NCBI GenBank assembly: GCA_947573925.1
Contig: CANPHS010000006.1
Span: 1-40,820 of the forward strand
DNA length: 40,820 bases
Origin: an uncultured Enterorhabdus sp.
GTDB taxonomy: Bacteria; Actinomycetota; Coriobacteriia; Coriobacteriales; Eggerthellaceae
Reading direction: 5' to 3'
Shown here: piece after piece, positions 14,955 to 24,259 of the stretch
Layout: each line of letters opens with the position of its first letter
Numbering within the stretch: position 1 is the first letter of the stretch
Made by a program: the position numbers and the translations under genes
Notes under the pieces: model-generated
What the model saw: only the letters and a program-made list of their open reading frames with translations
Told to the model about the DNA's origin: nothing
Databases searched by the model: none

Positions 14955-15939
14955 GTCGACAACCCCCGAAAACGGCGCCGAGGTTTCCGCGCAGCCGGAG
15001 GAGGGCCGCCGCTCGAAGGTGAGCCGCGTGCGTCGGTACGTCCCGGGCATCGTGTTCGCCCTTCTCATCATCGGCCTGGTAGCCGGGATCGGCTCGGGCA
15101 CCCTGTGCTCGGTGGGCTACGAGTCCATTGCGGCAGTATGTCCCCTCGGCGCGCTGGAATCGCTCTTCGGCGCCGGGGCCTTCGTGGCGCGGGCCGTAAT
15201 CATCCTGGCCGTGGCCGCCGCGGCAGTGCTGCTCGTGGGCAAGGCCTTCTGCAGCTGGGTGTGCCCCATTCCGCCGCTTGACCGGTTCCTGTCGGGCAAG
15301 AAGCGTCGCGAGGCCGACAAGGCGGCGCGCATCGAGGCGGCCCATCACGTGAGCGGGCGCCTGGCCGCGTGCGCCGGTTGTGCGGGCTGCGGCGAGAAGA
15401 AACCCGGCGAGACGCCCCTTGCCCCCGCCGATGGCACCGACAAGCGACGGTTCGCGAAGGTGGACGGGCGCCACGTGGCGCTCGGCGGCTCGCTTGTGTC
15501 GGCGGCAATCTGCGGATTCCCCGTGTTCTGCCTCATCTGCCCGGTGGGCCTCACCTTCGCCACGGCCATCGCCCTCTACCGCCTCGTCGGGTTCAACGAG
15601 CCCACCTTGGACCTCATCGTGTTCCCCCTCATCATCGTAGCCGAGCTCACCCTGCTGCGGAAATGGTGCCACCGCTTCTGCCCCATCAGCGCCCTTATGG
15701 GGCTCGTGGCCAACTTCAACAAGGCCACGCGTCCCAAGATCGACCCTGACCTCTGCCTGCGCAAGGACGGCACGCCCTGCACCGTATGCGCCGCTGCCTG
15801 CCCCGAGTTCATCGATCCGGCGGGAGATCTGGGCGACCGGGCCCTGGCCGAGTGCACGCGCTGCGGCCAGTGCGCCGCCGCCTGCCCCGCAGACGCCATC
15901 CGCTTCACGAAGAAAGGACTGACCCGTGGAAACCGCTAG
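14947..15939 (+). CDS. NapH-like membrane quinol-oxidising ferredoxin
   Basis: A 330-aa polytopic protein. The true start is ATG 14947 inside the end of napG (the track start is an upstream shadow extension). About four hydrophobic segments are visible: IVFALLIIGLVAGIGSGTL, AVIILAVAAAAVLLVG, LVSAAICGFPVFCLICPVGL and LIVFPLIIVAELTLL. NapH hallmarks are the AVCPLGALE and FCSWVCPI motifs, CLICPVGLTF and CHRFCPISALMG. A cytoplasmic CAGCAGCG loop and two C-terminal clusters (CTVCAAACP, CTRCGQCAAACP) are also present. It is predicted to oxidise menaquinol and reduce the NapG-like protein. It overlaps the next gene by 14 bp. Confidence 0.9.
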   Translation: MAKSTTPENGAEVSAQPEEGRRSKVSRVRRYVPGIVFALLIIGLVAGIGSGTLCSVGYESIAAVCPLGALESLFGAGAFVARAVIILAVAAAAVLLVGKAFCSWVCPIPPLDRFLSGKKRREADKAARIEAAHHVSGRLAACAGCAGCGEKKPGETPLAPADGTDKRRFAKVDGRHVALGGSLVSAAICGFPVFCLICPVGLTFATAIALYRLVGFNEPTLDLIVFPLIIVAELTLLRKWCHRFCPISALMGLVANFNKATRPKIDPDLCLRKDGTPCTVCAAACPEFIDPAGDLGDRALAECTRCGQCAAACPADAIRFTKKGLTRGNR

Positions 15940-16663
15940 CACACCCGCGCCCTACGTCGCCGCTGCCGACGGCGACCTCGCGCCCAAGGCCGCCGAGCCC
16001 GCATCGACACCCGAAGCCGACGCCAGCGCCGAGGCCACCTTCGAAGAGGCCGTGGCCGCCCTTACCGAGACGGTGAACCGGGCGCCCCTGCACCGCGAGA
16101 TATTCCTCAAGCTGCTCGCCTTCTGCACCACCCAGCGTCCGCTCGCCGAAGCCGAGGAAGCGGCCCGGGCCTGCCCGGAGTTCGCCTCGGTGGCCCAGAG
16201 CCCCTACCGGCTCATCCGCACCCTCGTGCACGCCGGCGGCCTGTACTGGCTGGAGTTGGACGAGGAGGGCCGCCCCCTGACACCCCAGGCCAAGGCGGGC
16301 CTCACCCCCGACGAGATCGAGGACGCCACCTTCGCCTACGCCGTGGTGACCACCCCGGTCGGCGAGCAGGTGGCCGAGGACCTCGCCCCCGAGAAACGGC
16401 TGCGGCGTCTGTTCGACCTCGTGCCCCAACGCATGACCACCTACCTGGACCTCATGGACTTCTGCCGCGAGCGGCGCACCTTCAAGGAGGTCGAGGCGCT
16501 GTTGCGCGCCCGGCCCGCCGCCGCCTTCGCGAGCACCACCTCAAGCCAACCCTTGCAGCCGAGCTTCTTCGTGGACGCGTTGGAACGCTCGGGCGGCCTT
16601 GCCTGGAACGATGGATGGAAGATCACAGAGAGGGGAATGAGAATTCTGCAAGAACTCCGCTAA
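15926..16663 (+). CDS. Duplicated winged-helix protein of molybdoenzyme cluster
   Basis: A 245-aa soluble protein of unknown function with a GTG start at 15926 and AAAGGA 8 bases upstream. After a Pro/Ala-rich N-terminus (~1-45) it has two similar halves. Half 1 runs PLHREIFLKLLAFC...RACPEFA...RTLVHAGGLYW...TTPVGEQVAEDL. Half 2 runs QRMTTYLDLMDFCRERR...RARPAAAF...VDALERSGGLAW...ITERGMRILQEL. Each half ends like a winged helix. It is embedded between napH and the catalytic gene with overlaps, so it is part of the system: a maturation or regulatory factor, or a cytosolic partner of NapH. I recognise no named family. Confidence 0.8.
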   Translation: METASTPAPYVAAADGDLAPKAAEPASTPEADASAEATFEEAVAALTETVNRAPLHREIFLKLLAFCTTQRPLAEAEEAARACPEFASVAQSPYRLIRTLVHAGGLYWLELDEEGRPLTPQAKAGLTPDEIEDATFAYAVVTTPVGEQVAEDLAPEKRLRRLFDLVPQRMTTYLDLMDFCRERRTFKEVEALLRARPAAAFASTTSSQPLQPSFFVDALERSGGLAWNDGWKITERGMRILQELR

Positions 16664-16706
16664 ACCGACCGTACCACCTGCGAAAACGAACGAAAGAGAG
16701 GAAGCG

Positions 16707-19591
16707 ATGACCCAGACAACCCTCAGCCGGCGCGGTTTCATGAAAGCCGCCGCGGCCACCGGCGCGGCGCTCGCCGCCGCGTCCGTCCCGCTGCTGGAAA
16801 CCGCGGACGCGGCCTTTGCCGACGGCTCCGTGGAGCGCGTGATGCACAAGACCGCCTGCCACGGCTGCACCAACTGCTGCCCGGTGCGCGTGTACACCGA
16901 GGACGGCCGCGTCGTGAAGATCGAGGGCGACCCGGACGGCCCCCTGAACAAGGGCGGCGTGTGCCTGAAGTGCCTGTCCCAGATTCAGACCGTCTACAGC
17001 CCCCGCCACGTGCTGCACCCCATGAAGCGCGTGGGCGAGCGCGGCGAGAACAAATGGAGGCCATCAGCTGGGACGAGGCCGTGGACTTGGCCGGCGAGCA
17101 GATCGCCACGGCCGTGAAGAAGTACGGCCCCTACTCCTACTGGAGCGCCCGCGGAGGCGGCGGGGCCTACATCGAGTGGGAGACCTCGGGCCTCGACTAT
17201 ACCTTCGGCGGCTGCAACTCGCTGGCCTCCGGCGCCTGCCAGTGCGCCATGCCCCGCGACTTCGTGTCCACCACCTCGGTCGGCTTCAACTGCTGCGTCG
17301 ACATGGACAACGTGGACCGCTGGGTGGGCATCACCGACAACGCCGAGCTGGACGGCACGCGCCGCGACGACACCGAGCGCGTCTTCGTGCTGTGGGGCAG
17401 CCAGCCCCATTCGTCGAAGGCGGCCCACGGCGGCCACGGCCTCACCGACGCCCGCTCCAACCTGGGCGCCAAGACCATCGTGGTGGACCCGTACCTGACC
17501 GCCGAGGCCTCCAAGGCCGACGTGTGGCTGCCCGTGCGGCCCGGCTCCGACTGCGCCCTCATGCTGGCCTGGATTCACCACATCATCGAGAACGACCTGT
17601 ACGACGAGGAGTTCGTGAAGCACTGGACGAACCTGCCCTTCCTCATCAACCCCGACACGCGCCTGGCCTACAAGGCCGAGGACGTGTGGCCCGGCTACGT
17701 GAACCCGGCCGCCGACCCGGCGGGCGTCTACGACACCCCGGCCTACGTGTGCTTCGACGCCAAGACGGGCTCCATCCAGCCCTTCCCCTTCACCGCCCCC
17801 GAGGATTGCGCCGTTGACCCGGTCATCTTCGCCACCGCCACGGTGAACGGCAAGGAGGCCAAGACCGCCGGCCAGATCTACCGCGAGGAGGCGGAGCCCT
17901 GGACCCTGGAGGCGGCCGGCGAGACCTGCTGGCTCGATCCGGAGCGCATCCGCGAGGCCATCGAGCTGTACGCGAACGCCGATTTCGGCGGCCTCTCCAA
18001 CGGCGTGTTCTCCGACCACCAGGAGAACTCCTCCACCGCGCCTTTGGGGGCGCTCGCCATCGACGCGCTGCGCGGCTACGTGGAATCCCCCTGCTCCGCC
18101 TTCCAGAACCACGGCGCCGCCAGCCGCACTCCTGACCGCCCGACCCAGCGTCTGGGCGTGTTCTCCTCCACCTTCGAGCGCTACGGCCTGGGCTGGACCA
18201 CCGGCCTCACCAAGGGCGAGAACGACCGCCTGCTGGACGAGATTGTGGCGGGCTGGGACGCCAAGGGCCGCGACGGCAAGGAGATGCAGCGCTACTTCTT
18301 CCAGTCCCGCTGCGACACCATGGGCGCCAACGAGCATAAGGGCACTCACCAGTGGCAGACCTGCGCCCCCAAGGAGCTGCGGCTGGCCATCACCACCGGC
18401 GAGCCCTACCGCCCGCGCGTGATGTACGAGATGTCCGGCAACAAGTACGCGGTCATGGGCCCGTCCCTGGAATGGAAGAAGGCCTACGACCAGCAGGACT
18501 TCGTCATCCAGCAGTATCCGAACATGACCTCGTTCACCGTGCAGACCGTCGACTTGTTCCTGCCCACCAACGAGTGGCTGGAGTACGACTCCTACGAGGC
18601 CCCGGGCACCCACTTCAACCGCCACTACGCCCGCTGCCAGGTGACGCACCTCGGCGAGACCGTGAACCCCTTCGTGTCGCCCTACCAGGTGGCAGAAGCG
18701 GCCGTGGAGAAGCTCGGCGCCGAGAACGTGTTCGACCCCGACACCTACAAGGTGCCGTTCTTCGAGAGCCTGGAAGCGGCCCGGGCCGCGTGGGCCGAGC
18801 AGATGGGCAAGGAGAGTTGGCAGGCGATGCTCGACGACATCGACCACCGCTTCACCGAAGAGCCCATGGACACCTACATGGCCTACTACCAGTACAAGGA
18901 ACCGGTGAGCGATGGGCTGCCCCGCGGGTTCGCCACCATGTCGCGCAAGGTGGACGTGTACTCCGAGGCCATGCTGCGCCTGGCCCGCACCGGCTTCCCC
19001 TACATGTACCCCTTCGATCAGCCGGCCTGCGAGGATTACGACCCCATCTGCACCTTCAAGGAACCCACGGAAAGCCCCCTCGAGGGCCAGCCGGGCTACG
19101 ATCCGGAATACCCGCTCGTCATCACCACGGGCCGCTTGCCCCACTTCCACCACGGCACCATGCGCCACGCCCCCTTCGTGCGCGAGGTCATGCCGGCGCC
19201 GGAGCTGAAGATCAACCCGGCCACGGCCGCCGAGTACGGCATCGAGCATTTGGACTGGGTGAAGATCACCTCGCGGCGCGGCTCCTCCAATGCCCGGGCC
19301 TACCTCACCGAGGGCATTGCCCCCGGCGTCCTCATCACCGAGCGCTTTTGGAACCCGGAGTGCTTCGACGAGACCCAGGAGACCATCACCCCGGGCATCG
19401 AGGAGTGCGGCTACAACATCATGTCCGCCGACGAGTTCCAAAACCCCTGCTTCGCCACGAACAGCTACCGCGCCTTCACGGTGAAGATCGAGAAGACCAC
19501 CCGCCCCGAGCGCATCTGGATCGAGAGCGAGCAGTTCCAACCGTTCATGCCCACGCTTTCGGGCGAACCTGTCACCGAGGAGGTGTTCTAA
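16707..19591 (+). pseudogene. Molybdopterin oxidoreductase catalytic subunit, cluster 1, with one-base frameshift
   Basis: A DMSO-reductase-family bis-MGD enzyme of about 961 aa, split over two frames. Frame 1 (from ATG 16707, AGAGGAAG ribosome site) has the Tat signal SRRGFMK (8-14) and the 4Fe-4S set CHGCTNCC...CLKC (51-58, 83-86). At AAATGGAGGCC (17053-17063) the frame breaks. Restoring one G gives the family sequence GERGENKWEAISWDEAVDLA, after which frame 2 runs intact to 19591. GGCNSLASGACQCAMPRD is the likely Mo-ligand region and VVDPYLTAEASKADVWLPVR the cofactor loop. The C-terminal domain includes VITTGRLPHFHHGTMRH. As written it gives a 136-aa stub. This is either a real recent mutation or a base-call error; the rest shows no decay. 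The substrate is unknown; Eggerthellaceae relatives include catechol dehydroxylases. Confidence 0.85.
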
Positions 19592-20179
19592 ATGCGCAAG
19601 GGCCTGCTGATCAACCTGGATCGTTGCTCCGGCTGCGACAGCTGCATCGTGGCATGCAAGCTGGAAAACGACCTGCCCCTGGGCCATTTCTACAACAAGG
19701 TGATCGCCGTGGGCCCCACGGGCACCTTCCCCGACGTGGAGAAGTACTGGCTGCCCTCCCAGTGCCAGCAGTGCGAGAACCCGGCCTGCGTGCATGTGTG
19801 CCCCACGGCGGCCAGCTACCGCGACCCGGAGACGGGCATGGTGCTCATCGACAAGGAGAAGTGCATCGGCTGCCAGTACTGCATCTACGCCTGCCCCTAC
19901 GGCGTACGCCAGTTCAACGAGGATGCCGGTGTGGTGCAGAAGTGCACCCTGTGCGCCCAGATCACCGCTGACGGCGACGGCGTGCCGGCCTGCGTGCACA
20001 ACTGCAACTGCGGCGCCCGCTTCTTCGGCGACTACGACGACCCCGATTCCGACGTGTGCCGCGAACTGGCGAAGTACCCGGACGAGGCCATCCACACGCT
20101 GCCCGACCCCGGCAATGCCAAGCCGCTCACACGCTACATCCTGTCCCCCAAGATCGCAAGCTGGAAGGAGCTGGTGTAA
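19592..20179 (+). CDS. DmsB-like 4Fe-4S electron-transfer subunit, cluster 1
   Basis: A 195-aa protein with four [4Fe-4S] motifs in the DmsB/NrfC order: CSGCDSCIVAC (12-22), CQQCENPACVHVCP, CIGCQYCIYACPYG, and CTLC...CVHNC. There is no signal peptide, so it is exported as a complex with the Tat-tagged catalytic subunit. It carries electrons from the DmsC anchor to the catalytic subunit's FS0 cluster. ATG 19592 overlaps the catalytic stop (TAAATG), with GAGGAGG about 9 bases upstream, implying translational coupling. The length is typical. Confidence 0.93.
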   Translation: MRKGLLINLDRCSGCDSCIVACKLENDLPLGHFYNKVIAVGPTGTFPDVEKYWLPSQCQQCENPACVHVCPTAASYRDPETGMVLIDKEKCIGCQYCIYACPYGVRQFNEDAGVVQKCTLCAQITADGDGVPACVHNCNCGARFFGDYDDPDSDVCRELAKYPDEAIHTLPDPGNAKPLTRYILSPKIASWKELV

Positions 20180-20181
20180 CC

Positions 20182-21093
20182 ATGGCGATCCAATGGCCCC
20201 TTGTCCTGTTCTCCCTGCTGGCCGGCGGTGCCGGCGGCCTGCTCGCCTTCACCGGCCTCTCCGAGCTGCTCGGCGGTTCCCGCACGGTGCGCCGCCGCGC
20301 CTCGTGGGTGGCCCTGGCGCTGCTCGTCGTGGGCGGCCTCGCCTCGGTGGCGCACCTGGCCTCGCCCCTGCACGCCATCAGCGCCGTGACGAACCTGCTG
20401 TCCTTCTCGGGCATCTCCATCGAGCTGATGCTTTTGGGCGCAAACTTCATCGTGGGTGCCGCGTACCTAGGACTCACCCGCGAGGGCGACGGCGGCGCGG
20501 CGACGAAGGTATTCGCGGTGCTGGCCGTGGTGTGCGGCATCGCCATCGGGTTCTTCTGCGGCCACGGATACGTGATCGACGCCCAGCCGACGTGGAGCAC
20601 CGAGACGCTGCCCTTGGCCTACCTGGGCACGGCCCTGGCCCTGGGCGCGTTCCTGTACGCGCTGGTGGCCGGACTGGCGAAGAAGCCGGCCGGTGCCGAG
20701 GTCGCGAGGGCCGACAGCTCTGACGGCGCCCCTGCGGCGACGGTTGTCGCGAGCGAGCTGGGCGGCAAGCTGTGGCTCGCCGTGCTGGTGTGCTGCGCCT
20801 TGGACGCCGTGGGCATCGTGGCCTACGGGCTGTTCCTCGGCTTCGACGCCGCCGGGGCCCACGGTGCCCTGTTCTGGGGCGGTTGCGTGGTCGTCGGCGT
20901 GGCCGGCGTGCTGGCCTGCGGCGTTGCCGGCATGACGGCCGCGGCGACGAAGGCCCCGGTGCCCCTGGCCGCCGTGGGCGCGGCCTGCGCCTTCGTGGGC
21001 GGCATCGCCCTGCGTATGCTCATGTGGGCAGCAGCCACCGGCTACCTCGACCTGTTCTCCCACACCGTTCCCAGCGTCATGCTGAACCTGTAG
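20182..21093 (+). CDS. DmsC-like membrane anchor, cluster 1
   Basis: A 303-aa integral membrane protein. ATG 20182 (MAIQWPLVLFSLLAGG) follows AAGGAG inside the end of the dmsB-like gene, 2 bp after its stop codon. About eight hydrophobic segments are spread over the length. The N-terminal WPLVLFSLLAGGAGG and the HLASPLHAISAVTNLL block match DmsC, which binds menaquinol and passes its electrons to DmsB. The gene for this protein lies between dmsB and torD as in classic dmsABC-D operons. Confidence 0.88.
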   Translation: MAIQWPLVLFSLLAGGAGGLLAFTGLSELLGGSRTVRRRASWVALALLVVGGLASVAHLASPLHAISAVTNLLSFSGISIELMLLGANFIVGAAYLGLTREGDGGAATKVFAVLAVVCGIAIGFFCGHGYVIDAQPTWSTETLPLAYLGTALALGAFLYALVAGLAKKPAGAEVARADSSDGAPAATVVASELGGKLWLAVLVCCALDAVGIVAYGLFLGFDAAGAHGALFWGGCVVVGVAGVLACGVAGMTAAATKAPVPLAAVGAACAFVGGIALRMLMWAAATGYLDLFSHTVPSVMLNL

Positions 21094-21185
21094 CGCATTT
21101 CCTCTCTTTTCCGGCGGCGGGAGGCTTTCCTCCTTCCTGCTTCCCGCCGCCCCTCCTCATCCACTCGTCATCTAAGGAGCTTGCC

Positions 21186-21869
21186 ATGAACGACAACACC
21201 CGCGCCGAGGCCATCGCGCTGTGCGAGAGCCGCGCCGGCCTCTACCACCTGATCGCCACGCTGTACTTCCAGCCGCTCTCCCAGGAGCAGATCGACGCCC
21301 TGGCCGCAAGCGATATCGCGGACGCGGCGTCGGAAGAGGGCTCCCCCTTCGCCATCGCCTGCGCCGATTTGTCCAAAGCGTTGCGCCTGCGCCATTCCGG
21401 CACGAAGGAAACGCTGGCCGCCGACTATACCGGCGCCTTCTACGGCATCCGTACCGTGAGCGGCCGCACCGCCCAGCCGTTCCAGTCCCTGTTCGAGGCG
21501 AACGCCCTGGGACTCATGGGCGAGGCCCGCAGCGAGGTGTACCGCACGCTGAAGGCCCATGCCCTGCGCGTGCCCGCAGGTGCCGACCTGCCGGAAGACC
21601 ACCTGTCGTTCATCTGCGAGTACCTGGCCTTCCTGTGCGACGAGACCGCAGCAACCCTTCGCGAGCAACGCGACGAGGATGCCGCCTCGCTGATCCGGGA
21701 CCAGCGGGACTTCTTCGAAACGCACGTCGCCTCCTGGTTTCCCACCTTCCACGCCATCGCCAACCAGATCGTGGAGACCCGCTTCTACCGCGGCGTCCTC
21801 AACCTGACGGAGGCCTTCATCGCCGAAGAGGCCGCCATGCTCGATGATCTCGAGCGGCTACTCAGCTGA
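21186..21869 (+). CDS. TorD/DmsD-family molybdoenzyme chaperone
   Basis: A 227-aa all-helical cytosolic chaperone that binds the Tat signal of the reductase and helps cofactor insertion before export. ATG 21186 is preceded by AAGGAG at 7 bases. Family features: LYHLIATLYFQPLSQEQIDAL at the N-terminus, ADYTGAFYGI, and PEDHLSFICEYLAFL, the conserved PxDHIxxEL-type motif of the TorD fold. FFETHVASWFPTF is the C-terminal hallmark. It is 92 bp downstream of dmsC and is the only TorD in the window, so it may serve both clusters. Its 3' end overlaps the convergent lipoprotein gene by 12 bp. Confidence 0.92.
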   Translation: MNDNTRAEAIALCESRAGLYHLIATLYFQPLSQEQIDALAASDIADAASEEGSPFAIACADLSKALRLRHSGTKETLAADYTGAFYGIRTVSGRTAQPFQSLFEANALGLMGEARSEVYRTLKAHALRVPAGADLPEDHLSFICEYLAFLCDETAATLREQRDEDAASLIRDQRDFFETHVASWFPTFHAIANQIVETRFYRGVLNLTEAFIAEEAAMLDDLERLLS

Positions 21870-23960
21870 GTCCGGACGCTGGTCTCGCGGATCGCGACCG
21901 CCGCCCGGACCTCCCATGCCGCGGTCTCCCATGCCGCCCACGGTGTTGGTCGGGGTGGTGGAGGCGGTGAATTCGGTAGCCGCGCCGTTCACGATGGCCT
22001 GGTAGGTGCCGCCTTCGGTGAAGTTGGGGGACGAGACCACGACGCACTGGAAGGCCTTGGGCACCGTGCACTCGGCGATGGTCGCGCCCGAGGCGTCGGC
22101 GATGGCCAGGGTATCGCCGGCCGCACCGCTCACGGCCACGAGGGCGAAGGGCTGGGTGCCCTCGGTGAAGGTCTCGGCCATGCCCGCCGATCCGGCGAGG
22201 ATGACGGTGCCACCCGTCACTGTGGCGCCGTACTCGTAGTCGAGGGCGCTGTCGCCGCCGCCGGCCGAACCATTGACGAGCACGGTGCCACCGTTGATTT
22301 CCACATACCCGTTGGAATCGAGCCCATCGCCGCCGGCATCGATGGTCACCTTCCCGCCGTTGATCTGGATGAGGCAGTCCTCGCTGGCATTGGCTGCCAT
22401 CGGGCCGCCTGCACCGCCGCCCATGCCGCCGTCCGGAGCACCCTGGGGTTGCTGACCGTCGGCCATGTCGGCGGGAGGTTCGGGCACCTGACCCTCTTCC
22501 ACGCCTTCGGGAAGCTCGGGGCGCTCGCCGCTGGCGGAATCGAAGCCCTCAGGGAGCTCGGGCATGGCGCCGTTTTCGCCCATCGGGGGCTGGGGCCGCT
22601 GGCCGTCGGCGCCCGTGGGGGACTCGGGCATCTGTCCCTCTTCCATACCCTCGGGCAACGCCGGGGGCTCGCCGACGCCGTCGCCCGGAGTGTCCTGCTC
22701 CCCGCCGGCCGCGGTGTCGCCGCCGGTTTCGCCATCCGCAGCGGTCGCCTCCACCGTGCCTTCGGTCTCATCCGAGCGCTCGGCCACGGCGGCGTTGATG
22801 CCGTCGTCGCTGGCCACGATATTCAACGCGCCATCGTTGACGATCACCTTCTCGGTCTCGATGCCCTCATCGCATCCGGTCACGTTCAGCGTACCGCCGT
22901 CCATGGTGAAGCGGGTCTCAGGGTTCATGCCTTTGCCGCCGGCTTCCACGGTGAAGTCGCCGCCGGTCATGGCCGCCTCCACTTCCGAGCGGAAGGCGTG
23001 ATCAGCCGCCGTCACCGTGCCCTCGCCCCCGGCAATGCGCAGGTAGGTGGCGGCCTGGATGCCGTCGTCCTGCACCTCCAACGCGAAGGTGCCGCCGTCG
23101 ATGGCCACGAAGCCGCGCGTGGGATCCTCGTCGTTGCTCGACCGGATGCCGTCCTCCCCCGCCGTCACCGTAAACGTGCCGTCGGCGATCTTCACGCAGT
23201 CCTTCCCGCGCAAGCCGTCCTCCTTGGCCGTCACGGCGATGGCGCCGCCCGTCACCACCAGGTCGTCCTTGGAGTTCACGCCGTGACGGCAGTTGCCTTC
23301 CACGGTGAGAGCGCCCGTGCCGTTGATGGTGAGGTCGACCTTGGAGAACAGAGCCGCGTTGGGCTCGTCCTCCCCTTCAGCCAGGGCGTAGTCGGCGCCG
23401 TCGGCCAGCGTGTTCTGCGAGCCCTCGGCCAAGGTCACGAACACCTTGTCCGCCTGCTGAATGTTCAGCGCCGCGCCGTCAGCGTTGCGAATGGAGGCGC
23501 CGGCCAGCACCACCTGCACCTTGTCCTGGTCGCTGGCGTTCACCACCACCTCCCCGTCGGCCAGCTCGCCGGACACCACGTAGGTGCCCGCCGCCGAGAT
23601 AGTCACCGTGGAACCGTCGGCTGTGGCACCTTCGCCTGTCACCGTGGCCCCGTCGCCCGCAAGTGCTATGGTCGTAGCGGAAGCCGCATCGTAGGAAGCG
23701 TCCTTGTCGCGATCAGAATAGCCGAAGTCCATCCCGTCGATGTCGATGAGCGCATCCCAGTCGACGGCTTCCGCACCACTATCGGTCGCGGACGTATCCT
23801 GCTTCTGAGCGTCATCGCCAGCGACAGCCGCATCGTCGCTATAGTTCCCGCCCGCACATCCCGTCAGCGCCAACGCCCCCGTCAGCGCCACAGCCACCGC
23901 CCCGCGAGCCCAAGCCCGTCGTCGAGCGGCCACCTGATCCAATAAGCTATTCTTCACCAT
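21858..23960 (-). CDS. Carbohydrate-binding-domain lipoprotein (Cthe_2159-like beta-helix)
   Basis: A 700-aa exported lipoprotein. I chose ATG 23960 (MVKNSLLDQV), with AAGGA 8 bases upstream, over ATG 23978. The signal ends in ALTGC (Cys35). Repeated beta-helix turns follow: VDLTINGTGALTVEGNC, GVNSKDDLVVTGGAIAVTAK, EDGLRGKDCVKIADGTFTV and GEDGIRSSND. DDGIQAATYLRIAGGEGTV and GIETEKVIVNDGALNI continue the pattern. This is the PF14262 (Cthe_2159) carbohydrate-binding fold. A Pro/Glu/Gly-rich insert with LPEGMEEGQMPE-type repeats (~residues 430-515) splits the helix. It is followed upstream by DUF4956 and VTC genes, its usual company. It is probably a surface polymer-binding protein. Confidence 0.85.
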   Translation of the reverse strand: MVKNSLLDQVAARRRAWARGAVAVALTGALALTGCAGGNYSDDAAVAGDDAQKQDTSATDSGAEAVDWDALIDIDGMDFGYSDRDKDASYDAASATTIALAGDGATVTGEGATADGSTVTISAAGTYVVSGELADGEVVVNASDQDKVQVVLAGASIRNADGAALNIQQADKVFVTLAEGSQNTLADGADYALAEGEDEPNAALFSKVDLTINGTGALTVEGNCRHGVNSKDDLVVTGGAIAVTAKEDGLRGKDCVKIADGTFTVTAGEDGIRSSNDEDPTRGFVAIDGGTFALEVQDDGIQAATYLRIAGGEGTVTAADHAFRSEVEAAMTGGDFTVEAGGKGMNPETRFTMDGGTLNVTGCDEGIETEKVIVNDGALNIVASDDGINAAVAERSDETEGTVEATAADGETGGDTAAGGEQDTPGDGVGEPPALPEGMEEGQMPESPTGADGQRPQPPMGENGAMPELPEGFDSASGERPELPEGVEEGQVPEPPADMADGQQPQGAPDGGMGGGAGGPMAANASEDCLIQINGGKVTIDAGGDGLDSNGYVEINGGTVLVNGSAGGGDSALDYEYGATVTGGTVILAGSAGMAETFTEGTQPFALVAVSGAAGDTLAIADASGATIAECTVPKAFQCVVVSSPNFTEGGTYQAIVNGAATEFTASTTPTNTVGGMGDRGMGGPGGGRDPRDQRPDSAE

Positions 23961-24008
23961 GTTCAATTCCTTTTCCATTCGATAATTTCAACCAGGGAAA
24001 CCGTTCCA

Positions 24009-24250
24009 GGCGGCTTCCGGATGTGCGGTTTCGGCGATCTCTGAGCGCCCCACGGAGAACGCGGCCCATAAGAAGCAGATTCCACTTCAGCAGCAACAAT
24101 GCTGGGATAGTACCGGCAGATGTGCGTCATCTTCTCTGCTTCTTTTGCCGCGTTCGCAGTGGGATCAGCGCTCAGCGGGCGACGAAACCGCACATCCGGG
24201 AGCCGCCCCCGAGCGGGCGACGAAACCGGTCGCTCGGGAGCCGCCCGAGC
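24009..24250. repeat. Palindromic repeat family, copy A, with duplicated right arm
   Basis: A ~199-bp imperfect palindrome (24009-24207) starts GGCGGCTTCCGGATGTGCGG and ends with the complementary CCGCACATCCGGGAGCCGCC. Inner paired blocks are CTGAGCGC/GCGCTCAG, CCCAC...GAACGCGGC / GCCGCGTTCGCAGTGGG, and AAGAAGCAGA/TCTGCTTCTT. The right arm is repeated once more (24213-24250, period 38, starting GCGGGCGACGAAACC). It fills the gap between the DUF4956 stop codon and the lipoprotein start. The core is ~85% identical to copy B at 30085. Confidence 0.85.
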
Positions 24251-24259
24251 AGAGCCGGC

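Noticed and set aside
17040-17065. Programmed -1 frameshifting to explain the split molybdoenzyme
   Set aside because: No slippery X-XXY-YYZ heptamer precedes the break, and one inserted G restores the exact family sequence.
16994-20095. A 1033-codon minus-strand ORF over the cluster 1 catalytic and DmsB genes
   Set aside because: Same GC-driven shadow; the sense strand carries clear iron-sulfur and cofactor motifs.
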